Shown: positions 49,600-58,277 of the stretch, in pieces | Layout of the letters: the number at the start of each line of letters is the position of its first letter | Numbering within the stretch: position 1 is the stretch's first letter | Source of the DNA: Ciceribacter sp. L1K22 | GTDB taxonomy: Bacteria > Pseudomonadota > Alphaproteobacteria > Rhizobiales > Rhizobiaceae | Length of the DNA stretch: 64,000 nt | Assembly: GCF_017599385.1 (NCBI RefSeq) | Contig: NZ_JAGFPK010000001.1 | Location: 808,177 to 872,176, forward strand | Reading direction: 5' to 3' | Notes under the pieces: model-generated | Databases searched by the model: none | Seen by the model: only the letters and a program-made list of their open reading frames with translations | What the model was told of the DNA's origin: nothing | Translations under genes and position numbers: made by a program

Positions 49600-49632
49600 C
49601 GCCACCCTGCCGAAAGGCGGGGTGGCGTTTTC
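49600..49632 (+). terminator. Intrinsic terminator of mmsA
   Basis: CGCCACCCTGCC, GAAA tetraloop, GGCGGGGTGGCG (12-bp stem with one G-T pair), then TTTTC, 25 bp after the stop codon. Confidence 0.9.
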
Positions 49633-49763
49633 TTTTTGGCGTATCGGCCGTATCGGTGCGCCGCTTTTGCGCGTGAAGGCTTGAGGTTGGCGATCACTCG
49701 TGATCATTGTTGGCGGCGCCATGGGGATAGGCGCGCGGTATACGACCTAACGAGGGACACTTC

Positions 49764-50837
49764 ATGCAGGAGATATCATTCGGACGCGCGTCCGCCCTGA
49801 CGCGCGGCGAATTTCGCGGCAGCGCGTCGGAATATTTTGGCATCTGGATCGTCAACATCCTGCTGACGATCGTGACATTCGGCATTTACTCCGCCTGGGC
49901 CAAGGTGCGCCGCAACCGCTATTTCTACGGCAGCACCTTCGTCGACGACCACTCCTTCGACTATCACGCTCGCGGGCTGCAGATCTTCATCGGTCGCGTC
50001 ATCGTGCTCGTCATCCTCATTGTCATCAATCTCGTCACCACCTTCGTTCCACCGCTGGCGCTCCTCGCGCCGGTGATCTTCATGATCGTCCTGCCCTTCC
50101 TGGTGGCGCGGGGCCTTAGATTTTCGGCGCGCGTGACCAGCTACCGAAATGTGCGCTTCGACTTCACCGGCACCACATGGGGCGCCTTCAAGTCGATCAT
50201 CCTTGGCGGCCTCGTCGCGCTGTTTTCGCTCGGCATCCTGGCGCCGCTCGCGAGCCGCTGGACCTATCGCTACATCTTCAACCATCTGCGATACGGGGAT
50301 CGGCGCTTCTCTGCCGATCCCCGCCTTGGAAAGCTCTACAGGGCCTGGTGGCCTGCCTTCGCGATGATGCTGATCGGCCTGCTGATCTCGATCGGCATCG
50401 GCATCGTCATCTATATGGCCGCGACACCCGACCCGTCGGGAACGGTTGAGGACGAACAGCTGATGCAGCTTGCCGCGCTGTTCTACGGTTCGGTCATTCC
50501 GTTCGTGCTGCTCTATTCCATCGCCGCGATCGTTTACCGCGTCGGCGTGCGCAACGTGGTGATGAACGCCGCGGCTCTCGACGGGCGCCACTGCCTGTTC
50601 AGCGACATGGGCCGCCGGCGCTATCTCTGGATTGTCATCTCCAACCTGTTCGTCACGATCATCAGTCTCGGTCTGATGCGGCCTTGGGCGGCCGTGCGCG
50701 AGCGCCGCTACATGGTCGAGCATTCCGGCATCACCTTCGATGGCGATATCGGGGTGGTGCTGGCCTCGATGGAGGAAACAGGTTCGGCCGCGACGGCCGA
50801 ATATCTCGACATGGAGGGCTTCGACTTTGGATTCTGA
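49764..50837 (+). CDS. YjgN/DUF898-family integral membrane protein
   Basis: A 357-residue protein with about six to eight helices. FRGSASEYFGIWIVNILLTIVTFGIYSAWAKVRRNRYFYG is the conserved DUF898 opening, and the block recurs near the C-terminus (GRRRYLWIVISNLFVTIISLGLMRPWAAVRERRYM), giving an internal repeat. Function unknown; in many genomes it is paired with an M48 peptidase, as here. Its last bases serve as the ribosome site and start of that downstream gene. Confidence 0.85.
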   Translation: MQEISFGRASALTRGEFRGSASEYFGIWIVNILLTIVTFGIYSAWAKVRRNRYFYGSTFVDDHSFDYHARGLQIFIGRVIVLVILIVINLVTTFVPPLALLAPVIFMIVLPFLVARGLRFSARVTSYRNVRFDFTGTTWGAFKSIILGGLVALFSLGILAPLASRWTYRYIFNHLRYGDRRFSADPRLGKLYRAWWPAFAMMLIGLLISIGIGIVIYMAATPDPSGTVEDEQLMQLAALFYGSVIPFVLLYSIAAIVYRVGVRNVVMNAAALDGRHCLFSDMGRRRYLWIVISNLFVTIISLGLMRPWAAVRERRYMVEHSGITFDGDIGVVLASMEETGSAATAEYLDMEGFDFGF

Positions 50838-51900
50838 TCATCGGAGCAACGCCCCGCAACTGATTGCGAAAGGACGTTGGCATCCCGCCGGCTCCAGCCA
50901 AAGCGAAGCGGCGACTCTCGTGCTCAGGGATCGCATGCTGACGGTCGGGCTGGACCAGCGACCGGGCGATCCGGTCGCCTTCAACGACCTCGGCACGGTC
51001 ACGATTTCGGATCGTATCGGCCGGGTGCCGCGTCGCATCACCTTTGCCAACGGCTCGCTGTTCGAGACCGACGACAACGATGCGATCGATCGCCTGCTGC
51101 GCGGCCGGCGCGCCAATCGCACCGGCTGGATCCACGAGATGGAGCGATTTCATCCACGCCTGATCGTGGTGGTCGTGGCTGTCGTGCTGCTTGCCGGCGC
51201 AATCTACCGCTATGCCATCCCGGCCATGGTGGAGGTTGCGGTCCTCGTCACCCCGCCGGCCGCCACACGGGCGCTCGCCGCCGGAACGCTGCAATCGCTC
51301 GACCAGGCTGTGTTCGAGGAAAGCGAGCTTCCCGAGGCTCGGCAGAAGGAGATCGATACGGCGTTTCGCGCGCTTGCCAGTCACGCGGAGCGCGGCCCGG
51401 ATGGCTATTCGCTGAATTTCCGCAAGGGCGGACCGATCGGTCCCAACGCCTTCGCCCTGCCGGACGGCACCATCGTGCTGACCGACGAACTGGTCGAGTT
51501 GGCTGATAAGGATACCGACGCGATCCTCGGCGTTCTGGCCCACGAGATCGGCCATGTCGACAAGGAGCATTCGCTGCGCCAGCTCTATCGGGCAGCGGGA
51601 ACGGCCGGCCTTATCATGTTGGTCGCCGGCGATATCGGCTCGGCGGGGGAAGAAATCCTTACCAATGGCGCGGCGCTGCTAACGCTGTCCTATTCCCGCT
51701 CGGCCGAAAGCGAGGCGGATCAGGTTTCCGTCACACTGATGCGCAAGGCCGGCCGCGATCCGGCGGCGATAGGCAGGTTTTTCGCGCTGATCGAGGAGAA
51801 GTTCAAGCTTGAGGACGACGAGACCTCGTTCCTCTCCACCCATCCGGGACTCGGCGAGCGCCGCGAGCAGATCGACAGGCTGATCGAAGAGAGCAAATGA
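50827..51900 (+). CDS. M48-family metallopeptidase, TTG start coupled to DUF898 gene
   Basis: A 357-residue membrane-anchored zinc protease. A beta-rich N-terminal part and one membrane helix (about 110-128, LIVVVVAVVLLAGAIYRYAIP) precede the protease domain, which has LAHEIGHVDKEH (His239, Glu240, His243) and the third zinc ligand in AESEAD (Glu294). STHPGLGERREQIDRL is the usual C-terminal signature. No ATG fits. TTG at 50827 has GGAGGG (50813-50818) 8 bases upstream and overlaps the DUF898 stop by 11 bp, so translation is coupled. Possible role in envelope protein quality control together with the DUF898 partner. Confidence 0.85.
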   Translation: MDSDHRSNAPQLIAKGRWHPAGSSQSEAATLVLRDRMLTVGLDQRPGDPVAFNDLGTVTISDRIGRVPRRITFANGSLFETDDNDAIDRLLRGRRANRTGWIHEMERFHPRLIVVVVAVVLLAGAIYRYAIPAMVEVAVLVTPPAATRALAAGTLQSLDQAVFEESELPEARQKEIDTAFRALASHAERGPDGYSLNFRKGGPIGPNAFALPDGTIVLTDELVELADKDTDAILGVLAHEIGHVDKEHSLRQLYRAAGTAGLIMLVAGDIGSAGEEILTNGAALLTLSYSRSAESEADQVSVTLMRKAGRDPAAIGRFFALIEEKFKLEDDETSFLSTHPGLGERREQIDRLIEESK

Positions 51901-51904
51901 AAAC

Positions 51905-51929
51905 GGGCGGCTTGGGAAAAGCCGCCCGC
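51905..51929 (-). terminator. Intrinsic terminator of fbpA (minus strand)
   Basis: On the minus strand CGGGCGGCTT, loop TTCCC, AAGCCGCCCG is followed by TTTT. It lies 26 bp past the fbpA stop and directly after the converging protease gene. Confidence 0.8.
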
Positions 51930-51955
51930 CGATTCTCACGATGTTGTGCCGAGGC

Positions 51956-52999
51956 TTACATCGACGGGCCTTCGTTGAGGCCGACCTTGTCGACGAGCTC
52001 GGACGCGATCTTGCGGTTTGCCGCGATGTCGGCGAGCGGCAGTGCGTCAGGCTTGATCTCGCCGAAGGCCTTGACGATGTCGGAGGGTTCAGCACCTGGC
52101 ATGACCGGATATTCGAACACCTGCTCAGCATAAATCTTCTGGGCCTCGCCGGACGACAGGAATTCCATCAGCTTGACGGCATTGTCCTTGTTCGGGGCAT
52201 TCTTGGCGAGCGCCATGCCGGAGATGTTGACATGGGTGCCGCGGTCGGCGGTGTTCGGGAACAGGATCTTGATGGCGTTCGCCCACTCCTTCTGTTCCGG
52301 TTCCTTTTCGTTGGTCTGCATCAGGCCAACATAATAAGTGTTGCCGAGCGCCAGGTCGCATTCACCGGCCATGATCGACTTCGCCTGGCTGCGATCGTTG
52401 CCATCGGGCTTGCGGGCAAGGTTTTCCTTGAAGCCTTTCAACCAGGTTTCGGTGTATTCGGCACCGTGATGGGCAACCATCGAGGCAAACAGGCCGATGT
52501 TGTAGGAGTGCTGGCCGTCGCGAATGCAGATCTTGCCCTTCCACTTGGGATCGGCGAGTTCCTCGTAGGTGATCGTGTCCTGCGAGACGCGATCCTTGGA
52601 GGCGTAGACGACGCGGCCACGGGTCGTCAGGCCGAACCAGTCGCCATCGGGGTCGCGATACTGCGCCGGGATATCCTTGTTGACAGTTTCGTTCTGCAGC
52701 GGCTGGGTAACGCCGCCTTCCTTTGCCTCGACCAGACGCGCGATGTCGACGGTCAGGATGACGTCCGCCGGAGAGTTGGCACCCTCGGCATTGATTCGTT
52801 CGACCAGGCCCTTGTCGAGGAAAAGGACGTTGGTCGTGATGCCGGTTTCCTTGGTGAAGGCATCAAGCAAAGGCTGGATCAGCTCGGGCTGGCGATACGA
52901 GTAGATGTTTACTTCGCCGTCCGCCCAGGCCGCCCCGGCGCCCATAACGGTTGTCGCGGAAAAAACGGCAGCCGCGCGCAACATGTTGATCCGGGTCAT
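51956..52999 (-). CDS. fbpA: Iron(III) ABC transporter substrate-binding protein
   Basis: Periplasmic ferric-iron binding protein of 347 residues with a Sec signal peptide (about 1-25, ending AAWADG). Seen: EVNIYSYRQPELIQPLLDAFTKETGI at the mature start, and NTYYVGLMQT, a segment with paired tyrosines typical of FbpA/FutA iron coordination. The ATG at 52999 is preceded by GGGAG at 8-9 bases; a GTG at 53017 is an in-frame alternative. A TGA-N9-TCA IRO-box match lies 35-49 bp upstream and rirA is divergent, so repression by RirA under iron sufficiency is expected. The cognate permease is probably fbpB, 15 kb away. Confidence 0.9.
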   Translation of the reverse strand: MTRINMLRAAAVFSATTVMGAGAAWADGEVNIYSYRQPELIQPLLDAFTKETGITTNVLFLDKGLVERINAEGANSPADVILTVDIARLVEAKEGGVTQPLQNETVNKDIPAQYRDPDGDWFGLTTRGRVVYASKDRVSQDTITYEELADPKWKGKICIRDGQHSYNIGLFASMVAHHGAEYTETWLKGFKENLARKPDGNDRSQAKSIMAGECDLALGNTYYVGLMQTNEKEPEQKEWANAIKILFPNTADRGTHVNISGMALAKNAPNKDNAVKLMEFLSSGEAQKIYAEQVFEYPVMPGAEPSDIVKAFGEIKPDALPLADIAANRKIASELVDKVGLNEGPSM

Positions 53000-53033
53000 T
53001 GATTTCATCTCCCTCACTACCCATCGTTATAGT

Positions 53034-53048
53034 TGAGTTGGATATTCA
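53034..53048. promoter_or_regulatory. IRO box (RirA site) between fbpA and rirA
   Basis: TGA, nine bases, TCA: an exact match to the published rhizobial iron-responsive operator core, with symmetric placement in the fbpA promoter. Presumed binding site for RirA on fbpA; the rirA start is 134 bp away, so autoregulation is also possible. Confidence 0.65.
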
Positions 53049-53181
53049 TGAATTGGCATGTAGTGTCAACGTGCGGTCCCGAATCATCACAGACACGTGA
53101 ACTGTTAACTTGAGTATTTTGGAATTGTTCAAAACTGCGAAGAGCGTTATATAAGGGTTGAAACCCATCGAGGAGTGACGC

Positions 53182-53658
53182 ATGCGTTTGACGAAACAGA
53201 CAAATTATGCCGTGCGCATGCTGATGTACTGCGCTGCCAACAAGGACCAGCTGAGCCGTATTCCCGAGATCGCGAAGGCCTATGGCGTGTCTGAACTGTT
53301 CCTTTTCAAGATTTTGCAGCCGCTCAACAAGGCCGGCCTGATCGAGACTGTGCGAGGCCGCAATGGCGGTGTGCGCCTCGGTCGCGCCGCTGACAAGATC
53401 ACCCTGTTCGATGTCGTGCGTGTCACGGAAGACAGCTTCGCGATGGCGGAATGCTTCGAGGATGACGGTGATGTCGACTGTCCCCTGATCGACAGCTGCG
53501 GCCTGAACGCCGCGCTGCGCAAGGCGCTGAACGCCTTTTTCGACGTCCTCACACAATACACGATCGACGACCTCGTGAAGGCGCGCCCGTCGATCAACAT
53601 GCTGCTCGGCATCGACGATCTCGCACCGCGCCGCACGGTTGCAGCGCCGGCCGCCTGA
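53182..53658 (+). CDS. rirA: Rhizobial iron regulator RirA (Rrf2 family)
   Basis: Fe-S cluster-containing repressor of iron uptake genes in rhizobia; 158 residues. The sequence from MRLTKQTNYAVRMLMYCAAN through SELFLFKILQPLNKAGL and VRGRNGGVRLG to VRVTEDSFAMAECFEDDG is almost identical to my recollection of Rhizobium/Sinorhizobium RirA. Cluster ligands Cys91, Cys100 and Cys106 are present. With iron it represses via IRO boxes; on iron loss the cluster degrades and repression stops. Divergent from fbpA with the operator between them. Confidence 0.96.
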   Translation: MRLTKQTNYAVRMLMYCAANKDQLSRIPEIAKAYGVSELFLFKILQPLNKAGLIETVRGRNGGVRLGRAADKITLFDVVRVTEDSFAMAECFEDDGDVDCPLIDSCGLNAALRKALNAFFDVLTQYTIDDLVKARPSINMLLGIDDLAPRRTVAAPAA

Positions 53659-53680
53659 TAACGGCAGCCATTTGACAAAG

Positions 53681-53712
53681 CCCCGTCGCCGGAGAAGGCG
53701 GCGGGGTTTTTT
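53681..53712 (+). terminator. Intrinsic terminator of rirA
   Basis: CCCCGTCGCC, GGAGAA loop, GGCGGCGGGG (one G-T pair) followed by six T, 22 bp after the stop codon. Confidence 0.92.
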
Positions 53713-53867
53713 GTTGCCTGTTTGACAGAAAAAGTCAGTCGGCCAGCGGCGCTTACCCCTTGAGCGTCAGGACTCTCCGCCGTACGCTTACGTAAAAGGA
53801 AGATTGTGACGGGTGCCGGGAGACACCACGTCCATCTTCCCGTCGGGTCTCGGGGAGGATGCCTGGC

Positions 53868-55466
53868 ATGTTTGACTATGTCATCGTCGGCGGCGGTTCG
53901 GCGGGCTCGGTTCTGGCGGCGCGACTGAGCGAGGATCCTGATGTCCGGGTCTGCCTGCTGGAGGCAGGTGGCGACGGTCGGAACCTTCTGACCCGTGTTC
54001 CATCCGGCGCGGCGGCGATCGTGCCGGGCCATATCAGGTCCGCCAACTGGGCATTTGAAACCGTTCCACAGGCAGGACTCGGCGGGCGCAAGGGTTTCCA
54101 GCCACGCGGACGCGGCCTCGGCGGCTCCAGCAACATCAATGCCATGCTCTATGTGCGCGGCCATCCCGGCGACTACGACGACTGGGCGTCGGCAGGTTGC
54201 GCGGGCTGGTCCTACGCAGATGTGCTGCCGTGGTTCCTGAAGGCCGAGGACAACAGCCGCGGACCGAGCGACCTCCATGGCGTCGGGGGACCGTTGCAGG
54301 TCTGCGATCCGCACTGGGCACGTCCGGTCAACGAAGCCTTCCTTCGCGCAGCCGAAAGCAGGGGCGTACGCCGCAACGACGACTTCAACGGCCCCGACCA
54401 GGAGGGCGCGGGCGTCTTTCAGGTCACCCAGTTCTGGCATGGAGACCGCAAGGGCGAGCGATGCAGCGCCGCGGCCGCCTATGTGCACGGCCGCGAAAAG
54501 CCGAACCTGACGATCATGACGGGAGCCCATGCCACCCGAATCCTGTTCGAGCGCGGCCGCGCCACCGGTGTCGCCATTCGCCAGTCTGGCAAGGAGCTCG
54601 TCGTGCGGGCCGAGCGGGAGGTTCTACTGTGTGCCGGTGCGCTACAGTCCCCGCAATTGCTTATGCTCTCCGGCATCGGCCCCGCCGACGAGTTGCGACA
54701 ATACGGGATCGATGTCGTCGCGGACAGCGGAGGCGTCGGCGCCAACCTCCAGGACCATCTCGACTACACCTTCATTTATCGCTCCAACGACCGGGACATG
54801 ATCGGGCTCGGCCTGTCCGGCCTCTCTGATATCATTCGCTCGGCGAGGGAATGGCGCCGCGAGGGCATCGGGCATCTCCGCTCGACCTTTGCCGAATCCG
54901 GGGCGTTCTTGAAGACCGATCCGGCGCTGGCCCGACCGGACGTGCAACTGCATTTCGTGGTCGCGATGGTGGAGGATCACGCCCGCAAGCTCCGTCTCGG
55001 TTACGGCTATTCCTGCCACATGTGCGTGCTGCGGCCTCAATCGCGCGGCAGGGTCTCGTTACAAAATGCCGATCCTTTCCGGCCGCCGCTGATCGATCCT
55101 GCCTATCTCTCCGCGCCCGAGGATATGGCCGGAATGGTGGCTGGTGCGAAGATCACGCGCGCGATCATGGAAAGCGGCCATTTCTCGTCCTATCGTCGGC
55201 GTAACCTGCATCCTCTCACCGATGGCTCCGATGCCACATTGGCTGCGGCGATCCGTGCGCGCGCCGATACGATCTACCATCCCGTCGGCACCTGCCGCAT
55301 GGGCGTGGACGGCGGCGCTGTCGTCGATCCCGACCTGAGGGTGCGCGGCGTGGATGGTCTTCGCGTCGTCGATGCCTCCATCATGCCGACGCTGATCGGC
55401 GGCAACACCAATGCAACTGTCATTATGATGGCGGAAAAGATTGCCTCCGCCATGCGGGCCGCCTGA
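53868..55466 (+). CDS. GMC-family FAD-dependent oxidoreductase (choline dehydrogenase-like)
   Basis: A 532-residue flavoenzyme of the glucose-methanol-choline family. Seen: [24 protein letters not shown] loop from residue 3, [28 protein letters not shown], and C-terminal HPVGTCRMG plus [14 protein letters not shown] with the catalytic His and Asn of the family. The second ATG (53868) is chosen since GGGGAGG lies 9 bases before it but abuts the first ATG (53859). The substrate, an alcohol, cannot be told apart (AlkJ- or BetA-like). It precedes a gluconokinase gene by 94 bp. Confidence 0.88.
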   Translation: MFDYVIVGGGSAGSVLAARLSEDPDVRVCLLEAGGDGRNLLTRVPSGAAAIVPGHIRSANWAFETVPQAGLGGRKGFQPRGRGLGGSSNINAMLYVRGHPGDYDDWASAGCAGWSYADVLPWFLKAEDNSRGPSDLHGVGGPLQVCDPHWARPVNEAFLRAAESRGVRRNDDFNGPDQEGAGVFQVTQFWHGDRKGERCSAAAAYVHGREKPNLTIMTGAHATRILFERGRATGVAIRQSGKELVVRAEREVLLCAGALQSPQLLMLSGIGPADELRQYGIDVVADSGGVGANLQDHLDYTFIYRSNDRDMIGLGLSGLSDIIRSAREWRREGIGHLRSTFAESGAFLKTDPALARPDVQLHFVVAMVEDHARKLRLGYGYSCHMCVLRPQSRGRVSLQNADPFRPPLIDPAYLSAPEDMAGMVAGAKITRAIMESGHFSSYRRRNLHPLTDGSDATLAAAIRARADTIYHPVGTCRMGVDGGAVVDPDLRVRGVDGLRVVDASIMPTLIGGNTNATVIMMAEKIASAMRAA

Positions 55467-55560
55467 CATGGCGGTGTGATTGGAGCGCGCCAGATCAGTC
55501 GTTGACAGGCGCGGTCGCATCTGGTCAGGCATGCCGCGTATCGATCAGCGGAGACAGGGC

Positions 55561-56058
55561 ATGCAACGTGCAATCATCGTCATGGGCGTCAGCGGCTGCG
55601 GCAAGTCCTCGGTCGGGGACCTGCTTGCCAGGCGCCTAAATCTCGCCTTCGTGGAGGGCGACAGCCTGCATCCCGCCTCGAATGTGGAGAAGATGGCGAA
55701 GGGCACCCCGCTGACCGACGAGGACCGCGGGCCCTGGCTGGAGACGATCGGCGCGCTGATGGCGGACAAGCTCGCGAAGGGCGAGGGGATCGTCGTCTCG
55801 TGCTCGGCCCTGAAAAAGGTCTATCGCGACCGCTTGCGCAATGCGGTTGGCGGGAACCTCGCTTTCGTCTACCTGTCCGGCTCCTACGAACTCCTGAAGG
55901 ACCGCATGGGCGCCCGCACCGGCCATTTCATGCCGCTTTCGCTTCTCGATTCCCAGCTCGCCACGCTCGAAGTGCCGACCGGCGAGCCGGGCGTGGTGAC
56001 TGTCGATATCGACCAGAGCGTCGAGGGTATCGTCGACGAGGCGATGCGGGGGCTTTGA
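55561..56058 (+). CDS. gntK: Gluconokinase
   Basis: Phosphorylates gluconate to 6-phosphogluconate, which enters the Entner-Doudoroff route encoded by edd earlier in the window. A 165-residue GntK/IdnK-type P-loop kinase: GVSGCGKSS at residues 9-17, FVEGDSLHPASNVEKMAKGTPLTDEDRGPWL for gluconate and Mg binding, and VSCSALKKVYRDRLR. The ATG at 55561 is chosen because the family begins directly before the P-loop; the frame from 55480 is too long. Possibly co-transcribed with the GMC oxidoreductase. Confidence 0.94.
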   Translation: MQRAIIVMGVSGCGKSSVGDLLARRLNLAFVEGDSLHPASNVEKMAKGTPLTDEDRGPWLETIGALMADKLAKGEGIVVSCSALKKVYRDRLRNAVGGNLAFVYLSGSYELLKDRMGARTGHFMPLSLLDSQLATLEVPTGEPGVVTVDIDQSVEGIVDEAMRGL

Positions 56059-56083
56059 GGCCGGCCCGCGTCGCGTCCCGGCA

Positions 56084-56956
56084 TTAAGAGATACCGTCCA
56101 TCGACATCAGCGGCCTGTAAAGCTCCGGCCGGCGATCGCGGAACAGGCCCCATGCGGCGCGCTGCTTCGCGATCCCGTCGAGGTCGAAGGTTGCCGTCAG
56201 CACGCTCTCGGTCACCCGGTCGGCCTCGGCGAGTTTCTCGCCCGTCTGGCCGGCGATGAAGGACGAGCCGTAGAAGGTAAGTTCGGTGCCCTTGCGGCCC
56301 GGTTCGACGCCGATGCGGTTGGAGGCGATCACCGGCACGATATTGGCGGCCGCATGACCCTGCATCACGCGCTGCCAATGCGCGGCGCTGTCGATGGTCG
56401 GGTCCTGCGGCTCCGAGCCGATCGCCGTCGGGTAAAACAGCAGCTCCGCGCCCTTCAGCGCCATGGCGCGCGCGGCCTCCGGAAACCACTGGTCCCAGCA
56501 GATGCCGACGCCAATCGTTGCGTGCTTCGTTTTCCAGACGCGGAAGCCTGTATCGCCCGGCGAGAAATAGTATTTCTCCGTATAACCGGGGCCGTCCGGA
56601 ATATGGCTCTTGCGGTAGTTGCCGAGCACGGTCCCGTCGGCATCGACGATCGCCACGCTGTTGAAGAAGGCTGACCCTGCTTTCTCGAAATAGCTGATGG
56701 GCAGAACCACGCCGAGTTCGGCGGCGACTTTCGAAAAATGCGCGACGAGCGGATTGCCCTCGAACGGCTTTGCCATGTCGAAGAACTCGCTGATCTGGTC
56801 CTGGCAGAAATAGGGCGCCTCGAACAGCTCCTGGATCAGCACGATTTGGGCGCCGTCAGCAGCGGCCTTGCGGATCAGGCTCTCGGCCCGGGCGATATTG
56901 CCTGGAATGTCCCAGGTGCAGGCCATCTGGGTGGCGGCGACGGTGACGTGACGCAT
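56084..56956 (-). CDS. aguB: N-carbamoylputrescine amidase
   Basis: Nitrilase-superfamily hydrolase producing putrescine, CO2 and ammonia from N-carbamoylputrescine, the last step of agmatine-derived putrescine synthesis. 290 residues. Catalytic triad seen as Glu43 (IQELFEAPYF), Lys116 (NYRKSHIPDGPGY) and Cys153 (GVGICWDQWFPE). The AAHWQRVMQGHAAANIVPV block is diagnostic of AguB. It ends the puuA-puuB-aguB group (10 bp after puuB), so it feeds putrescine to the same pathway. No agmatine deiminase (aguA) is visible in the window. Confidence 0.93.
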   Translation of the reverse strand: MRHVTVAATQMACTWDIPGNIARAESLIRKAAADGAQIVLIQELFEAPYFCQDQISEFFDMAKPFEGNPLVAHFSKVAAELGVVLPISYFEKAGSAFFNSVAIVDADGTVLGNYRKSHIPDGPGYTEKYYFSPGDTGFRVWKTKHATIGVGICWDQWFPEAARAMALKGAELLFYPTAIGSEPQDPTIDSAAHWQRVMQGHAAANIVPVIASNRIGVEPGRKGTELTFYGSSFIAGQTGEKLAEADRVTESVLTATFDLDGIAKQRAAWGLFRDRRPELYRPLMSMDGIS

Positions 56957-56966
56957 GGTGGTCTCC

Positions 56967-58277
56967 TTAGATCCCGAGCTTGTCGCGCATGCCGTACCAC
57001 CAGGCGCCGAGCACGGTCAGCGGCACGCGGAAGGTCTTGCCGCCGGGGAAGGGATAGGCGGTCAGCGTCGACCAGACGTCGAAGCGCGAGGCATGGCCGT
57101 TGACGGCTTCGCCGAGGATCTTGCCGAGCAGGTGCGTCGTGGTGACGCCGTGGCCGGAATCGCCATGCGAGAAATAGACGTTGTCCGCCAGCCTGCCCAT
57201 GTGCGGGATGCGCGTCAGCGTCAGCGCGAAATTGCCGCTCCAGGCAAAGTCGATCTTCGCGTCCTTCAACTGCGGAAAGGTTTTCAACATGTTCGGCCGG
57301 ATCACGCCCGTCAGGTTGGCCGGGTCCTGTCCGCCATAACCGATGCCGCCGCCATAGAGGAGGCGGTTGTCGGAGGTGCGGCGATAATAGTCGAGCACGT
57401 AGTTGGCGTCCTCGACGCAATAGTTCGCCGGCAAGAGTTCCTCGATCAGCGCCTTGTCGAGCGGCTCCGTCGCCATCACCTGGCTCGAAACCGGCATCAT
57501 CTTGTCGGTGATCTTCGGCAGCATCGAGCCGAGATAGGCATTACCGCAAACCAGCACGTATTTCGCGGTGACCTGGCCCTCGGCGGTCTTCACAATTGGG
57601 TTGGCACCCATCGTCAGGTCGATTACCCGGCTGTTCTCGAAGATATTGCCACCGAGGCTTTCGACCGCGGCAGCCTCGCCCAGCACCAGGTTGAGCGGCT
57701 GTATGTGGCCGCCGAGCCGGTCGATCATGCCGCCGGCATAGCGGTCCGCCTTCACGTATTTGCCGACATCGGCCTTCGAGACCATTTCGAGTCCCGTATG
57801 GCCGTGCTTTTCCCAGTGAGCCTTCACATGCGCCATTTCGCGGATCTGCTTGTCGGTAAAGGCCGCGAAGAAGCCGCCGTCGACGAGATCGCACTGGATG
57901 CCGTACTTCGCCACCCGTTCGCGGATGATTGCGCCGCCTTCCAGCGACATTTTGCCGAGCGCATTCGCCTTGTCCTGGCCGTAGCGTTTGGCGATCGTTT
58001 CCAGGTCACGGCTGTATCCGTTGACGATCTGACCGCCATTGCGCCCCGAGGCGCCGAAACCGATGCGATCGCCTTCGAGCACGATCACCTTGAAGCCGGT
58101 TTCGGCGAGCTGAAGCGCCGCGGAAATCCCTGTGAAGCCGGCGCCGATGATACAGACGTCGGCGTCATGCTCGCCCCGGAGTGTTTCGCGCACGCGCTTG
58201 TCGTCTGCGGAAAAGGCGTACCAGGTATTGGCGTGGCCGGGATTGGTGGGCGAGGTCGTGTTCTGGCTCATGATCAT
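56967..58277 (-). CDS. puuB: Gamma-glutamylputrescine oxidoreductase (copy 2)
   Basis: DAO-family flavoenzyme, 436 residues. Seen: the N-terminal NTWYAFSADDK, FAD loop CIIGAGFTGISAALQLAETG, GFGASGRNGGQIVNGY, and C-terminal YFSHGDSGHGVTTTHLLGKIL. This is closer to E. coli PuuB in its landmarks than copy 1. ATG at 58277 overlaps the puuA stop as ATGA; ATG at 58271 is possible. Operon order puuA-puuB-aguB with overlaps or 10-bp gaps. Confidence 0.9.
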   Translation of the reverse strand: MIMSQNTTSPTNPGHANTWYAFSADDKRVRETLRGEHDADVCIIGAGFTGISAALQLAETGFKVIVLEGDRIGFGASGRNGGQIVNGYSRDLETIAKRYGQDKANALGKMSLEGGAIIRERVAKYGIQCDLVDGGFFAAFTDKQIREMAHVKAHWEKHGHTGLEMVSKADVGKYVKADRYAGGMIDRLGGHIQPLNLVLGEAAAVESLGGNIFENSRVIDLTMGANPIVKTAEGQVTAKYVLVCGNAYLGSMLPKITDKMMPVSSQVMATEPLDKALIEELLPANYCVEDANYVLDYYRRTSDNRLLYGGGIGYGGQDPANLTGVIRPNMLKTFPQLKDAKIDFAWSGNFALTLTRIPHMGRLADNVYFSHGDSGHGVTTTHLLGKILGEAVNGHASRFDVWSTLTAYPFPGGKTFRVPLTVLGAWWYGMRDKLGI

